Of a DNA stretch of 64,000 nt, positions 1-8,926 are shown piece by piece. The first letter of the stretch is position 1. Every line of letters begins with the position of its first letter. Below the pieces are notes generated by a model, which was not told the DNA's origin, did no database searches, and worked only from the letters and a program-made list of their open reading frames with translations. This DNA is from Actinoplanes derwentensis (lineage in GTDB: Bacteria > Actinomycetota > Actinomycetes > Mycobacteriales > Micromonosporaceae), in contig NZ_LT629758.1 of assembly GCF_900104725.1 (NCBI RefSeq), positions 9,262,001 to 9,326,000 of the forward strand, read 5' to 3'. Position numbers and translations under genes: made by a program.

Positions 1-353
1 GGCGTGACCACCGCGTCGGCCTTGACCTCGATGTTGAACCGGGTCGACGGCCAGGCGTCGAGCACCTCGTCGAGGCGGGGCAGCAGCGACTCCCCAGCGA
101 TCCGCACGGTGGACAGATCGGCCCAGGTCAGGTCGGCGACCCGGGCGTCGAGACCGGTCATCCGTTGCAGGCCGGGGTCGTGGATGACGACCGGTACGCC
201 GTCGGCGCTGGCGTGCACGTCGGTCTCGATGTGCCGGTAGCCCATCGCGACGGCCCGTCCGAAGGCGGCGGCGGTGTTCTCGTCGCCGTCGGCGGCCCCG
301 CCGCGATGGGCGAAGGCGAGTGGGGCGGGCGCGTCGAGGAACGGGTGCGGCAC
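1..353 (-). CDS. glycerophosphodiester phosphodiesterase, N-terminal part (runs off window)
   Basis: The minus-strand frame gives the N-terminal 117 residues of a GDPD-family enzyme, which hydrolyses glycerophosphodiesters to glycerol-3-phosphate and an alcohol. Seen: the HRG motif near residue 15, the metal-binding ETDV followed by the VVIHDP motif, and NIEVKAD in the third strand of the TIM barrel. The start is placed at a GTG giving V-P-H-P-F-L-D-A-P just before FAHRGG, the usual distance for this family in actinomycetes. No Shine-Dalgarno is visible. A CATACT box ends 6 nt before the GTG, which fits a leaderless transcript. The C-terminal half lies outside the window. Confidence 0.9.
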   Translation of the reverse strand, partial: MPHPFLDAPAPLAFAHRGGAADGDENTAAAFGRAVAMGYRHIETDVHASADGVPVVIHDPGLQRMTGLDARVADLTWADLSTVRIAGESLLPRLDEVLDAWPSTRFNIEVKADAVVT

Positions 354-359
354 AGGGGC

Positions 360-365
360 AGTATG
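360..365 (-). promoter_or_regulatory. candidate -10 box of a leaderless GDPD transcript
   Basis: CATACT on the minus strand ends 6 nt upstream of the GTG start. A TTTACA-like element lies 19 nt further upstream. No ribosome binding site is present, so translation may begin at the 5' end of the mRNA. This rests on sequence pattern only. Confidence 0.35.
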
Positions 366-499
366 CCGGGCTTTGTTCCACGTGTGTAAAAGACCTGTCG
401 GCCCATTGACCACGGCCTCGCGCCTGATGATCCTAGGTGCCACGGCCGGGGGCTGAGCACGGAAGGCAGGGCACGAAACTGAACACCATCGAGGACGAC

Positions 500-637
500 G
501 TGACGGTTCGCCGGCCGCTGCGTTCCCGGGCGCTCAAGAACCGTCTGGTGACCCGGCGTTTCGGAGTCCGCAGCCGGGCCCGGCTGCGATTCACCCCCCG
601 GTGGCCCTGCCGGCGATGGCCGTCGGGCAAAGGCTGA
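500..637 (+). CDS. possible small basic protein (45 aa), doubtful
   Basis: A short frame opens with GTG and ends 4 nt before the ATG of the flavoprotein. The product would be extremely Arg-rich with no recognised domain. The frame could be a real small basic protein or translatable leader, or chance coding potential in GC-rich DNA. The 288-bp gap between the GDPD and flavoprotein genes holds nothing else I can name. Confidence 0.2.
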   Translation: MTVRRPLRSRALKNRLVTRRFGVRSRARLRFTPRWPCRRWPSGKG

Positions 638-641
638 TCGG

Positions 642-2789
642 ATGACCGGTCCCGCGGTGGTGATCATCGGTGCCGGGATCGTCGGGTGCGCGCTGGCCGA
701 CGAACTGACCGCACGGGGCTGGACCGACGTCACCGTGCTGGACCAGGGACCGCTCTTCACCGCCGGTGGTTCCACCTCGCACACTCCGGGCCTGGTGTTC
801 CGGATCGACGCCTCACGGACGATGACCCGGCTGGCCCGGTACACCGCGGAGAAGTACGCCCGGCTCGGCTGTTTCGAGGCGGTCGGCAGTCTCGAGGTGG
901 CGGCCACGCCGGAGCGGCTGGCCGAGTTGCACCGCCGGTTCGGGTTCGGCCGGTCGTGGGGTGTCGCGTCCACTGTCGTCGACCCCGCCGCCTGTGTGGC
1001 GCTCTTCCCGTTGCTGGACGGCGCTGCCGTACTCGGCGGGTTGCATGTCCCGGACGACGGTCTGATCCCGGCCGTCCGGGCCGCCGAGATCCAGGCCGCG
1101 CGGGCCGCGAACGCCGGCGCGCGGTTTATCGGGAATAGGCGAGTCGACAATGTCTTATCGAATAATGGCCGGGTGACCGGTGTCCGGACCGCGGACGGCG
1201 AGACCTTCCCGGCCGCGGTGGTGATCGAGTGCACCGGGTTCTGGTCCACCGGGCGGCCGCTGATCCCGATGGTCCAGCAGTACGTCCGGACCACCCCGGC
1301 CGGTGCCGCCGACAGCCTGCCGATCCTGCGCCATCCCGACCGGGACCTGTACTTCCGGGCGCACGGCGACCGGATCGGTATCGGCTCCTACCGTCTCGTT
1401 CCGGGTCCGGACGACCTCGACGATCTGCCCGGTGACGGGCGCCCGGCGATGCTGCCGTTCACCCGGGACGGTTTCCGGTCGTCGTGGACGGCGGCCACCG
1501 AGCTGATCCCGGCACTGCGCGGGACCGCCATCGACGACGCCTTCAACGGTGTGCTCGCGATGACCGCGGACGGTTTTCCGCTACTGGGCGAGGTCGAGCC
1601 GCGCGGGCTGTGGACCGCGGCGGCGGTGTCGGTGGCGCATTCGGCCGGTGCGGCCAAGGCCCTCGCCGAGTGGATCATCGACGGGGCGCCCGGCATCGAC
1701 CTGCGCGAACTCGACGCCGACCGGTTCGGGGCGGCTCAGCGCGTACCGGCGTACGTCAAAAGGAATGTGATCGCCGCGAGCGCGATCGCCCATCCGCACG
1801 CCCCGCCCGCGCTGCGCGATCTGCGGATCGGCGCCTTCCACTCCCGGCAGGTCGAGCTGGGCGCGGTCTTCGGCGCGGCCGGCGGCTGGGAGCGGCCGCT
1901 CTGGTACACGTCGAATCCGCCCCCGGACGACGCCCCGCCCCGCGACGAGTGGTCGTCGCGGCACGGCTCGCCGATCGCCGGGACCGAGGCGCGGCTGACC
2001 CGGCGCAAGGTCGCACTCTTCGACCTGACCGCGGCCGACCGGGCGGAGTTGCTCGGCCCGATGCCCGGCCCGCCGGTGGGGCAGCTGATCCGGTCCGGTG
2101 GGATGACCCTCGCGCGGGTCGCCGAACATCGAACCCTGATGGTGGGCGGCGCTCTCCCGCGACAGCTCCCGCCGGGAGTCACGGTGCGTGACATCACCGG
2201 CGGCACGTGTGGTCTCGGCGTGTGGGGGCCGGTGGCCCGCGAGCTGGTCACCCCGTTGACCGGCCCGGTCGCCGTGGACGTCTGGGAGGGCGTGCTGGGC
2301 CTGGTCCCGGTCACCATGCTGCGGATTCCGCTGCTCGGCGAGCCGGGCTGGGAGATCTACACCGAGGCCGGGTACGGGGCGCGGCTCTGGGACACGCTCT
2401 GGGCGGCGGGCCGTGAGCTGGGCCTGGTGGTGGCCGGTCAGCTGGCGCTGGACTCGTTGCGGCTGGAGGCGGGCCGGCGGGCCGACCCGCCGGCCGGGGA
2501 CCGGTCCGATCCCGACCGGTGTCTGGTCTGCCTGGTGGTGACGGAGAGTGGGGACGTCCCGGTCGGGGGCGAGGCGGTGTACGCCGGCGGGTTCGCGGTG
2601 GGCCATGTGACCGAGGCGGCGTACGGGTGGACCGTGGGCGCCCCGATCGCCTACGCGTGGTTGCCGGCCGCGTTGTCCAGCCCCGGGACACAGGTGGAGA
2701 TCGGCTATTTCGATCGGATGCTGACCGCCACGGTGTCCGCGGAGCCGCTGTTCCGACCGGAAAACGAAGGCACCCGGATAACCCGGTAA
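642..2789 (+). CDS. dimethylglycine oxidase-like FAD-dependent oxidoreductase with shortened folate-binding (GCV_T) half
   Basis: This 715-residue protein has an N-terminal DAO-type FAD domain with the dinucleotide motif GAGIVG at residues 10-15. A GGSTSHTPG motif follows, in which His47 matches the histidine that carries covalent FAD in dimethylglycine oxidase. The C-terminal part resembles the aminomethyltransferase/folate domain (stretches LFDLTAADRAELLG, GLGVWGP and GEPGWEIY). Family members catalyse oxidative demethylation of dimethylglycine or sarcosine with transfer of the one-carbon unit to tetrahydrofolate. They usually have about 830 residues; here the C-terminal half is about 110 shorter, mainly early in the folate domain. 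ATG 642 is preceded by AAAGG. The exact substrate is not certain. Confidence 0.8.
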   Translation: MTGPAVVIIGAGIVGCALADELTARGWTDVTVLDQGPLFTAGGSTSHTPGLVFRIDASRTMTRLARYTAEKYARLGCFEAVGSLEVAATPERLAELHRRFGFGRSWGVASTVVDPAACVALFPLLDGAAVLGGLHVPDDGLIPAVRAAEIQAARAANAGARFIGNRRVDNVLSNNGRVTGVRTADGETFPAAVVIECTGFWSTGRPLIPMVQQYVRTTPAGAADSLPILRHPDRDLYFRAHGDRIGIGSYRLVPGPDDLDDLPGDGRPAMLPFTRDGFRSSWTAATELIPALRGTAIDDAFNGVLAMTADGFPLLGEVEPRGLWTAAAVSVAHSAGAAKALAEWIIDGAPGIDLRELDADRFGAAQRVPAYVKRNVIAASAIAHPHAPPALRDLRIGAFHSRQVELGAVFGAAGGWERPLWYTSNPPPDDAPPRDEWSSRHGSPIAGTEARLTRRKVALFDLTAADRAELLGPMPGPPVGQLIRSGGMTLARVAEHRTLMVGGALPRQLPPGVTVRDITGGTCGLGVWGPVARELVTPLTGPVAVDVWEGVLGLVPVTMLRIPLLGEPGWEIYTEAGYGARLWDTLWAAGRELGLVVAGQLALDSLRLEAGRRADPPAGDRSDPDRCLVCLVVTESGDVPVGGEAVYAGGFAVGHVTEAAYGWTVGAPIAYAWLPAALSSPGTQVEIGYFDRMLTATVSAEPLFRPENEGTRITR

Positions 2790-2912
2790 ATCGGGATTTT
2801 CCAGCGGATAGTGGCCCGGTTGTGCCTACGATCTACGGCGTCCCGCGTCGAAGCGCCATCCGTCCGGGGTAAATCGCACGACTCCGTCACGCGGCTCTGC
2901 GGACTGTCCTAG

Positions 2913-2929
2913 CTTAGGCCAGGTCTAAG
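2913..2929. promoter_or_regulatory. 17-bp near-perfect palindrome upstream of the lectin gene
   Basis: CTTAGGCCAGGTCTAAG is an inverted repeat with 8-bp arms around a central A and one mismatched pair. It lies 31 bp upstream of the lectin start, where an operator would be expected. The regulator is unknown. The arms are too close together for a DtxR/IdeR iron box. Confidence 0.35.
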
Positions 2930-2959
2930 TCGGGCAAATCCGTCGAATTGGAGTTTATC

Positions 2960-3715
2960 GTGCGCTCTACTCGTGCGCCCAGGACCGCCCGGGGCGGTCT
3001 CTTGGCCTCCGCACTGCTCGCGATAGTGGCCGCGGTGAACACCGGAGGGTCGCCCGCGGCCATCGCTGATCCCGACGAGTACAAACCGCCCCTGGCCCTG
3101 AACGGCACCGCCTCCCTGATGTGGCGGGCCGGCGACGACGAGCGGGTCATCCGGCTGACCGACGGCGGCTACAAGCAGACCGGCTCGGCCTGGAGCACCC
3201 TGCGGGTGACCCTGGAGCGCTCCTTCGAGTCGACGTTCACCGCCCACATCCGCAACGGCAAAGCCGGCGCCGACGGCATCGCCTTCCTGATCCAGGGCGA
3301 AGGCCCCCGCGCACTCGGCGGTTGGGGCGGCGGCCTCGGCTACCGCGGCATCGGCCGGAGCGTGGCGGTCGAGTTCGACACCTACCAGAACTCGTCCGAC
3401 CCCAGCAGCAACCATCTCGCGGTCGTGTTCGGCGGCCACCCGGACAAACACGCCGCGCAGGCCCCGTCGCCGGTGCCGCTCTACGGCAAACCGTTCCGGG
3501 CGCGGGTCAAGTACGACGCCGGCCGCGAGCGCCTGACCGTGCACGTCCGCTCCACCACCGAGGGCGCCCCCGAAAAGCTCGTGCTGAACCAGAAGGTCGA
3601 CCTGGCCGACCGGATCGGCACCGACATCGCCTGGGTCGGGTTCACCGGCGCCACCGGCGAACTGACCGCGCGCCAGGACATCTACCAGTGGTCGGTCGGC
3701 TCGCCGAAGGACTGA
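2960..3715 (+). CDS. secreted L-type (legume-like) lectin domain protein
   Basis: The GTG at 2960 is chosen because GGAG lies 6 nt upstream, and it gives a clean signal peptide: a basic N-terminus, a hydrophobic stretch at about residues 13-28, and a likely cleavage after AIA near residue 36. The mature ~215 residues form one domain with legume-lectin hallmarks: DGIAFLIQ, a Gly-rich loop GGWGGGLGY, the metal/sugar-binding strand AVEFDTYQN followed by SSNH, and a terminal WVGFTGATG strand. Such domains bind carbohydrate, usually with Ca2+ and Mn2+. The gene is 69 bp upstream of the glycosyltransferase run and codirectional, so a role in binding the exported polysaccharide or a host or soil glycan is plausible. 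Confidence 0.8.
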   Translation: MRSTRAPRTARGGLLASALLAIVAAVNTGGSPAAIADPDEYKPPLALNGTASLMWRAGDDERVIRLTDGGYKQTGSAWSTLRVTLERSFESTFTAHIRNGKAGADGIAFLIQGEGPRALGGWGGGLGYRGIGRSVAVEFDTYQNSSDPSSNHLAVVFGGHPDKHAAQAPSPVPLYGKPFRARVKYDAGRERLTVHVRSTTEGAPEKLVLNQKVDLADRIGTDIAWVGFTGATGELTARQDIYQWSVGSPKD

Positions 3716-3784
3716 GCGCCACCGCCCTTTTCCCGTACGCCGGCCCTGAATCCGGGCCGGTGCTCTGCCCGATCGGAGACAGAT

Positions 3785-4645
3785 ATGCCCACGGTCGACC
3801 GTGTGCTGCCCGAGGAGACCGACGCCGTGATCACCTCCCTGCGCGTCGCCGACATCCCGGTCCCGGCGGCCCCGCCGGGCAACGACGGCGTGATCGAGCC
3901 CCGGATCAGCGTCATCGTCCCGGCGCTCAACGAAGCCCGGAACCTTCCGCACGTCTTCGCCCGGCTCCCCGAGGTCGACGAGGTCGTCCTGGTGGACGGT
4001 GGGTCCACCGACGACACCGTGGCGGTGGCCCGCCGCCTGCGGCCCGACATCCGGGTCGTCCGGCAGAACCGCCGTGGCAAGGGCAACGCCCTGGCCTGTG
4101 GATTCGCGGAGTCGACAGGCGACATCATCGTCATGATCGACGCCGACGGGTCGACCGATCCGATGGAGATCCCGGCCTTCGTCAAGGCGCTGCGCGACGG
4201 CGCCGACTTCGCCAAGGGCTCCCGCTTCCAGGGCAACGGTGGCAGCGCCGACATCACCCGGCTGCGCCGGGCCGGCAACAAGTGCCTCAGCCTGCTGGTG
4301 AACGTCCTGTTCCGGACCCGGTACAGCGACCTCTGCTACGGCTACAACGCGTTCTGGGCGCACTGCCTCGACGTGTTCGACCTGGACAGCACCTCACCGG
4401 CGCCGGACAACACCGACGGCCGGCTGTGGGGCGACGGTTTCGAGATCGAGACCCTGCTCAACCTGCGCGCCGCCCGCGCCGAACTGAAGATCACCGAAGT
4501 GGCCAGCTTCGAGCACAACCGGATCCACGGGGTCAGCAACCTGAACGCCTTCACCGACGGGATGCGCGTGCTCCGGACGATCGCCCGCGAGTGGAATCCG
4601 CGCCGGTCGCGGACCACCCGGACCGCCCAGCGAGCCGCCCGATGA
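3785..4645 (+). CDS. family 2 glycosyltransferase (dolichyl-phosphate mannosyltransferase-like)
   Basis: This 286-residue cytoplasmic GT-A enzyme shows the GT2 entry motif SVIVPALNEARNL at about residue 40, VDGGSTDDT, and the nucleotide-sugar/metal motif MIDADGS near residue 117, followed by KGSRF. No transmembrane segment is evident, so it resembles soluble polyprenyl-phosphate hexose synthases or chain-extending GT2 enzymes. GGAGA lies 7 nt upstream of ATG 3785. Its stop overlaps the ATG of the next gene (ATGA), so it begins a translationally coupled run of seven genes. The sugar cannot be told from sequence. Confidence 0.85.
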   Translation: MPTVDRVLPEETDAVITSLRVADIPVPAAPPGNDGVIEPRISVIVPALNEARNLPHVFARLPEVDEVVLVDGGSTDDTVAVARRLRPDIRVVRQNRRGKGNALACGFAESTGDIIVMIDADGSTDPMEIPAFVKALRDGADFAKGSRFQGNGGSADITRLRRAGNKCLSLLVNVLFRTRYSDLCYGYNAFWAHCLDVFDLDSTSPAPDNTDGRLWGDGFEIETLLNLRAARAELKITEVASFEHNRIHGVSNLNAFTDGMRVLRTIAREWNPRRSRTTRTAQRAAR

Positions 4646-5739
4646 GAATCGGTGTCGTCTCGAACGCCTACCACCCCGACATCGGCGGGGTGGAGACCCA
4701 CGTGAAGCGGCTGTGCGCCGGCCTGACCGCGGCCGGCGACGACGTCGAGGTGATCACCCAGCACGCCGTCCGGTCCGTGGAGACCGTCGACGGCGTCCTG
4801 GTCCGCCGTTTCCCGCTCACCGTCCCGGCCGGCAACTACCGGCTCTCGGTCCCGCTCTGGCGCTGGCTGCGCGCCCACGCCGCCGAGTACGACGTCCTGC
4901 ACGCCCACAGCTACCACGCCCTCGCCGCGCTCTGCGCCGCCCTGGGCAACCGGGCCCCGCTGGTGTTCACCCCGCACTATCACGGCACCGGGCACAGCCG
5001 GTTCCGGGCCGCGCTGCACCCGCTCTACCGGCCGCTCGGCCGGACCGTGATGACCCGGGCCTCGGCCGTCGTCTGCGTCACCTCGGCCGAGCGGGATCTG
5101 GTGCTGCGCGACTTCCCGGCGGTCGGCACCCGGGCCGTGGTGATCCCGAACGGCACCGACCCGCGCCCGCCGGCCCGGCGCGGCGCCCCCGGCAAGGCCC
5201 GCCGCATCCTCTGCGTCGGGCGGCTGGAGCAGTACAAACGGGTCGACCGGGTGATCCGGGCGATGACCCGGCTCGGCCCGGAGTACCGCCTCGACGTGGT
5301 CGGCACCGGCCCCGCCGCGGACCGGCTGCGCCAGCTCGCCGCCGGTCTCGGGCTGGCCGGCCGGGTGGTCTTCCACGGGCGTCTCGACGACGCCGCCTTC
5401 GACGCCTGCGTCGGGCAGGCGGCGGCCGCGGTGTCCGCCTCCGCCCACGAGGCCTTCGGCATGTCCGTCGCCGACGCCCTCGCCGCCGGGCTGCCCACCG
5501 TCGCCACCCCGATCCCGGCTCACCGCGAAGTGGCCGGGCTGGCCGGGGACAGCGCGTGGCTGCGGTTCGCCGACCCGGAGGACGAGGCCGTGCTGGCCGC
5601 CGCGCTCCAGGACGCGGCCGCCGCCGGCCGGACCCGGCCGGCGATCCTGCCCACCTGGGCGGACGTGGTCACCGCGACCCGCAACGTCTACGCCGCGGTG
5701 GCCTGCCGGACGGCACCGGTGGGGGCCGTCAGCCGATGA
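4642..5739 (+). CDS. family 4 glycosyltransferase (GT-B)
   Basis: 365 residues. The N-terminal Rossmann half opens with RIGVVSNAYHPDIGGVETHV, a GT4 signature including the GGVE loop. The C-terminal half has LCVGRLEQYKRVDRVI and the EAFGMSVADALAAGLP stretch. In most GT4 enzymes that stretch is the E-x7-E donor-binding motif; here the second acidic residue is Asp, a conservative change. It overlaps the preceding stop and the following start by ATGA, so coupled translation is expected. Predicted role: adding a hexose to a lipid-linked repeat unit on the cytoplasmic side. Confidence 0.85.
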   Translation: MRIGVVSNAYHPDIGGVETHVKRLCAGLTAAGDDVEVITQHAVRSVETVDGVLVRRFPLTVPAGNYRLSVPLWRWLRAHAAEYDVLHAHSYHALAALCAALGNRAPLVFTPHYHGTGHSRFRAALHPLYRPLGRTVMTRASAVVCVTSAERDLVLRDFPAVGTRAVVIPNGTDPRPPARRGAPGKARRILCVGRLEQYKRVDRVIRAMTRLGPEYRLDVVGTGPAADRLRQLAAGLGLAGRVVFHGRLDDAAFDACVGQAAAAVSASAHEAFGMSVADALAAGLPTVATPIPAHREVAGLAGDSAWLRFADPEDEAVLAAALQDAAAAGRTRPAILPTWADVVTATRNVYAAVACRTAPVGAVSR

Positions 5740-7643
5740 TTGCCGCCACGGCCAGTCCCACGATCGGCCGGCGTGGTGGTCGGGAGACCGGGCCGGACAA
5801 CTCGGCCCGGCTCGCTGCCGCCGCCGCGGTCAGCCTCACGATCGCCGGTGCGGCCGGTGCCGTCGCCCTGGTCACCGCGTACCAGCGGGCCGAATGGGGG
5901 CAGGACGGCGCGTTCACCTGGTTCTGGGCGGGCATGCTGATCTTCAGTCTGCCCGCCGCCTGGTGGGCGGTACGGCGCGGTTCGAGCGCCCGGCTGCGCC
6001 TCGCCGTCCTGATCGGTTACGCCTGCTTCACCTTCCTCCCGAAACTGCTGCGCAACCCGGCCGGGCCGCTCTACCACGACGAGTACGCCCACTGGGGCCA
6101 GGCCCACGACATCCTCCTGGACGGCGTGCTCTTCCAGCAGAACCCGATCGTCCGGGTGATCGGCGACTATCCGGGCCTGCACGCCACCGTCGCCTCGCTG
6201 GCCACACTCACCGGTCTGACCGTCTGGCACACCGCTCTGTTCGTCCTGATCGTGGCGCACGTCCTGGTCACGCTCGGGGTAGCGGTGCTGGCCGCCCAGC
6301 TCTGGCCGGACGCCCGGATCGCCGCCGCGGCCGCCATCGTCTACAGCCTGAACAGCTCCTACCTCTACTTCGACACCCAGCTCGGTTACGAGTCGCTGGC
6401 CATCGGGGTGCTGGTGTGGGCGCTGGCGTGCGCGATGCGCGCGATCCGGGCCGGTACACCCGGCGCCCGGCTCGGCTGGTCGGCGCTGACGGTGCTGCTC
6501 ACCGTGGCGATCACCGCCACCCACCATCTGACCGCGATCTGGCTGACCGGCATGCTCTGCCTGATCGCCCTGTCCAGTTCGTTCTTCCGGGTTCCGGCCC
6601 GGACGGCCTGGACGCTCACCGCGATCTCCGGGGCCTCGGTCGGGTTGTGGATGGCGTCGGTGTCGCCGCGGACCGGGCGATATCTGGAGCCCTACCTGGG
6701 CCGGGCCCTCGACCAGTTCGGCGGGATGGCCGGCTCCGGCTCCGGCGGGCGCACCCTGTTCAGCCAGTCGGTCGCCCCGTGGTGGGAGCAGTACGCCGCC
6801 TACGCGGCTCCCGGCTGCGCCGCGCTGGCCACGGCCGGTGCGGCGGTGCTCTGGTGGCAGCGCCGGCACACCGCCGAGCCGGTCACCAAGGCCGCCTCGG
6901 CCGCGATGCTGCTGCTCGGCGCGCTCTACTTCCCGGCCACCCTGCTGATCCTGACCCCGTCCGGGGCCGAGGGCGCCCGCCGGTCCTGGGCGTTCAGCTA
7001 CCTCGGCATCGCTCTGGCGGCCGCCCCGTTGATCATCGCACTCCTGGACCGCTCGCACCGCCGGATCAGTGTTTCCGGCGCGTTACTGCTCGCCGGATGC
7101 GGCCTGGTCATGATCGGCAACACCGCGGCCGGGATGAATCCGTCGTACCGGTTCCCCGGCCCGCCGGTCTTCGGCTCGGACACCCGCGCCTCCACTCCCG
7201 AGGTGCTGGCCGCCGCCGAGTGGCTGCGCGAGACCCACGGGCGCGGCGCCCGGCTGGTCGCCGACCGCTACTCCGGACTGATCTTCGGGTCGTACGGCGA
7301 ACAGGAACCGACCACCGGTTCGGAGAGCTTCCCGGCCTACCAGCTCTACATCGCCCGCCCCGGCAGCCCGATGCCGGAGAGCCTGATGCGGCAACTGCGG
7401 GACTGGCGTTTCGAGTATCTGGTGGTCGATCGCCGGATGGCCGAACAGGTCCCCGAGATCAAGATCTATTTCGAGAACAACGAGCCGATCCCGCACGACG
7501 GCCGGCCCGGATTCACCCGAGCCCAACTGACCAAGTTCGACACCATGCCCTGGCTGATCAAGGTCTACGACGGCCCGCACATCGCGATCTACCGCTTCGA
7601 CTTCGACCGCGCCGGGCAGCCGATCCGCACGGGGGCCCGATGA
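5736..7643 (+). CDS. polytopic membrane protein, GT-C glycosyltransferase/PMT-like
   Basis: 635 residues with roughly a dozen hydrophobic helices in the first ~460 residues, then a soluble C-terminal domain. After the early helices comes YHDEYAHWGQA, an acidic DE pair in the first external loop, the feature typical of GT-C enzymes that use polyprenyl-phosphate sugars. A HHL motif follows in a later loop. The C-terminal ~170 residues (WLRETHGRGARLVADRY onward) are extracytoplasmic and resemble the soluble tail of arabinofuranosyl/mannosyltransferase-like proteins. Start and stop overlap the neighbours (ATGA). Either sugar transfer outside the membrane or polymerisation of the repeat unit would fit. 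Confidence 0.7.
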   Translation: MIAATASPTIGRRGGRETGPDNSARLAAAAAVSLTIAGAAGAVALVTAYQRAEWGQDGAFTWFWAGMLIFSLPAAWWAVRRGSSARLRLAVLIGYACFTFLPKLLRNPAGPLYHDEYAHWGQAHDILLDGVLFQQNPIVRVIGDYPGLHATVASLATLTGLTVWHTALFVLIVAHVLVTLGVAVLAAQLWPDARIAAAAAIVYSLNSSYLYFDTQLGYESLAIGVLVWALACAMRAIRAGTPGARLGWSALTVLLTVAITATHHLTAIWLTGMLCLIALSSSFFRVPARTAWTLTAISGASVGLWMASVSPRTGRYLEPYLGRALDQFGGMAGSGSGGRTLFSQSVAPWWEQYAAYAAPGCAALATAGAAVLWWQRRHTAEPVTKAASAAMLLLGALYFPATLLILTPSGAEGARRSWAFSYLGIALAAAPLIIALLDRSHRRISVSGALLLAGCGLVMIGNTAAGMNPSYRFPGPPVFGSDTRASTPEVLAAAEWLRETHGRGARLVADRYSGLIFGSYGEQEPTTGSESFPAYQLYIARPGSPMPESLMRQLRDWRFEYLVVDRRMAEQVPEIKIYFENNEPIPHDGRPGFTRAQLTKFDTMPWLIKVYDGPHIAIYRFDFDRAGQPIRTGAR

Positions 7644-8926
7644 TCCGATCACTGCTCACGGCGTACGCCGCTCTCATCGCTCTGCTCCTCGCCGTCGGCC
7701 GGCCCTGGCTGGCGGCCCCACTCTGCCTGATCGCCCTGCTGTCGATCGGCGCACTCTGGCTCCGCGCCCTCCCCGGACTCCCCGCCGAGACGGCCGTCCC
7801 CGCCGTCCGTGGCGGTCTGGCCGCGATCGCCGGCCTGGTCACCGTCCCCCTGGTGGCACTCGTGCTGCACGCCTTCGGCGCTCCGGTCCGCCCGGGCCCG
7901 CTGATCATCGGCTGCGCGGTCCTGGTCACCGTGCTCGGCACCGTGGCGCTGCTGCGTCCCCGCCCCTCCGGCGAAGACCCTTCACCATCACCTGCGGGGT
8001 ACGCCCGGAGCACAGCGGCCGTGGCCGTCCCGGTGATCCTGGCGGTTGCCGTCGGCGGCGTGGCCGTGCACGGCTACCGGACCGGGCCCAGCCCCGCCGA
8101 ACCGGGCTATCTGAGCATCGCCCTCAACGGCTGGGCCGCCGCCATCGACCGCCCGGTGACCGTTCCGGCCCGCGGCCTGGCCGTCCCGATCCGGGTGGCC
8201 AGCGCCGGCCTCGACGAGATCACCGGCCTCCTGCAACTGCGCATCGGCGGCCAGGTGGTGGACCGCGAACCGATGACTCTGGCCGCCGACACCATCCGCT
8301 TCCTGACCGTCCACGTGCCCGCCCCGCCCGCGGACGGCCACCTCCGCGCGGTGGACATCAGCATCGGCGGCACCAGCACCGGCTTCTACGCCCGGTCCCC
8401 GGCCGTCCCGCACCCGTCCCCGCAGCCCCAGCCGGTGGCGCCGGAACGCCCGGACCCCGGGTTCCGCGGACCGGCACCCGGCTCCTGGCCGACTCCCCGC
8501 GACGGGCGGAGCACCCGGAACGCACCGCTGGCGAAACCGCCCGCCGAGATCCGGGCCACCAGCACCGGGCCGGCCGTCAAGGTCGGCCGCCCACCGGTGG
8601 CCGACGGCTCCACCCGCACCCGGAGCACCGGGGCACCGGCCACCGGCGCCGCCGATCCGCCGGACGAACCCGGCGAACGACCGTCCGGCACCGGGCCCAC
8701 CGGCTCCACGGACAGCGGCGGCAAACCGATCCGGCCGAAACCGATCCCGCCGCCGGTCGACACGTTCGTCGACGGCGAACTGCCGGTCCCGGACTCGCTC
8801 GGCTGGCTGGTCGCCTCGGTCGGCGGCCACATGATCGGCCCGGTCCCCGACCGGGAGACCCACCGGTCGTGGCACGACCGGAAGTCCGGCAAGTGCCGCA
8901 ACGCAGAGGAGCCGGTCGAATGTTGA
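7640..8926 (+). CDS. membrane-anchored protein with Ig-like domain and Pro-rich tail, unknown function
   Basis: 428 residues. Three hydrophobic segments in the first ~100 residues are followed by another at about residues 130-150, then a predicted extracytoplasmic beta-rich domain of about 110 residues (from GYLSIALNGW). The arrangement recalls DUF1616-like membrane proteins of surface-polysaccharide loci. Residues ~255-385 are low-complexity Pro/Arg/Gly/Thr. The end is charged with two cysteines (GKCRNAEEPVEC). Its position between the GT-C protein and the flippase suggests a part in export or assembly, but no enzyme motif is visible. Confidence 0.6.
   Translation: MIRSLLTAYAALIALLLAVGRPWLAAPLCLIALLSIGALWLRALPGLPAETAVPAVRGGLAAIAGLVTVPLVALVLHAFGAPVRPGPLIIGCAVLVTVLGTVALLRPRPSGEDPSPSPAGYARSTAAVAVPVILAVAVGGVAVHGYRTGPSPAEPGYLSIALNGWAAAIDRPVTVPARGLAVPIRVASAGLDEITGLLQLRIGGQVVDREPMTLAADTIRFLTVHVPAPPADGHLRAVDISIGGTSTGFYARSPAVPHPSPQPQPVAPERPDPGFRGPAPGSWPTPRDGRSTRNAPLAKPPAEIRATSTGPAVKVGRPPVADGSTRTRSTGAPATGAADPPDEPGERPSGTGPTGSTDSGGKPIRPKPIPPPVDTFVDGELPVPDSLGWLVASVGGHMIGPVPDRETHRSWHDRKSGKCRNAEEPVEC

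Noticed and set aside
2913..2929. DtxR/IdeR iron box
   Set aside because: The TTAG..CTAA arms are 4 bp too close compared with the 19-bp iron-box consensus.
2909..4363. Long minus-strand frame (484 codons) opposite the lectin and GT2 genes
   Set aside because: Shadow of high-GC coding DNA; no domain, and the opposite strand carries clear homologues with start signals.
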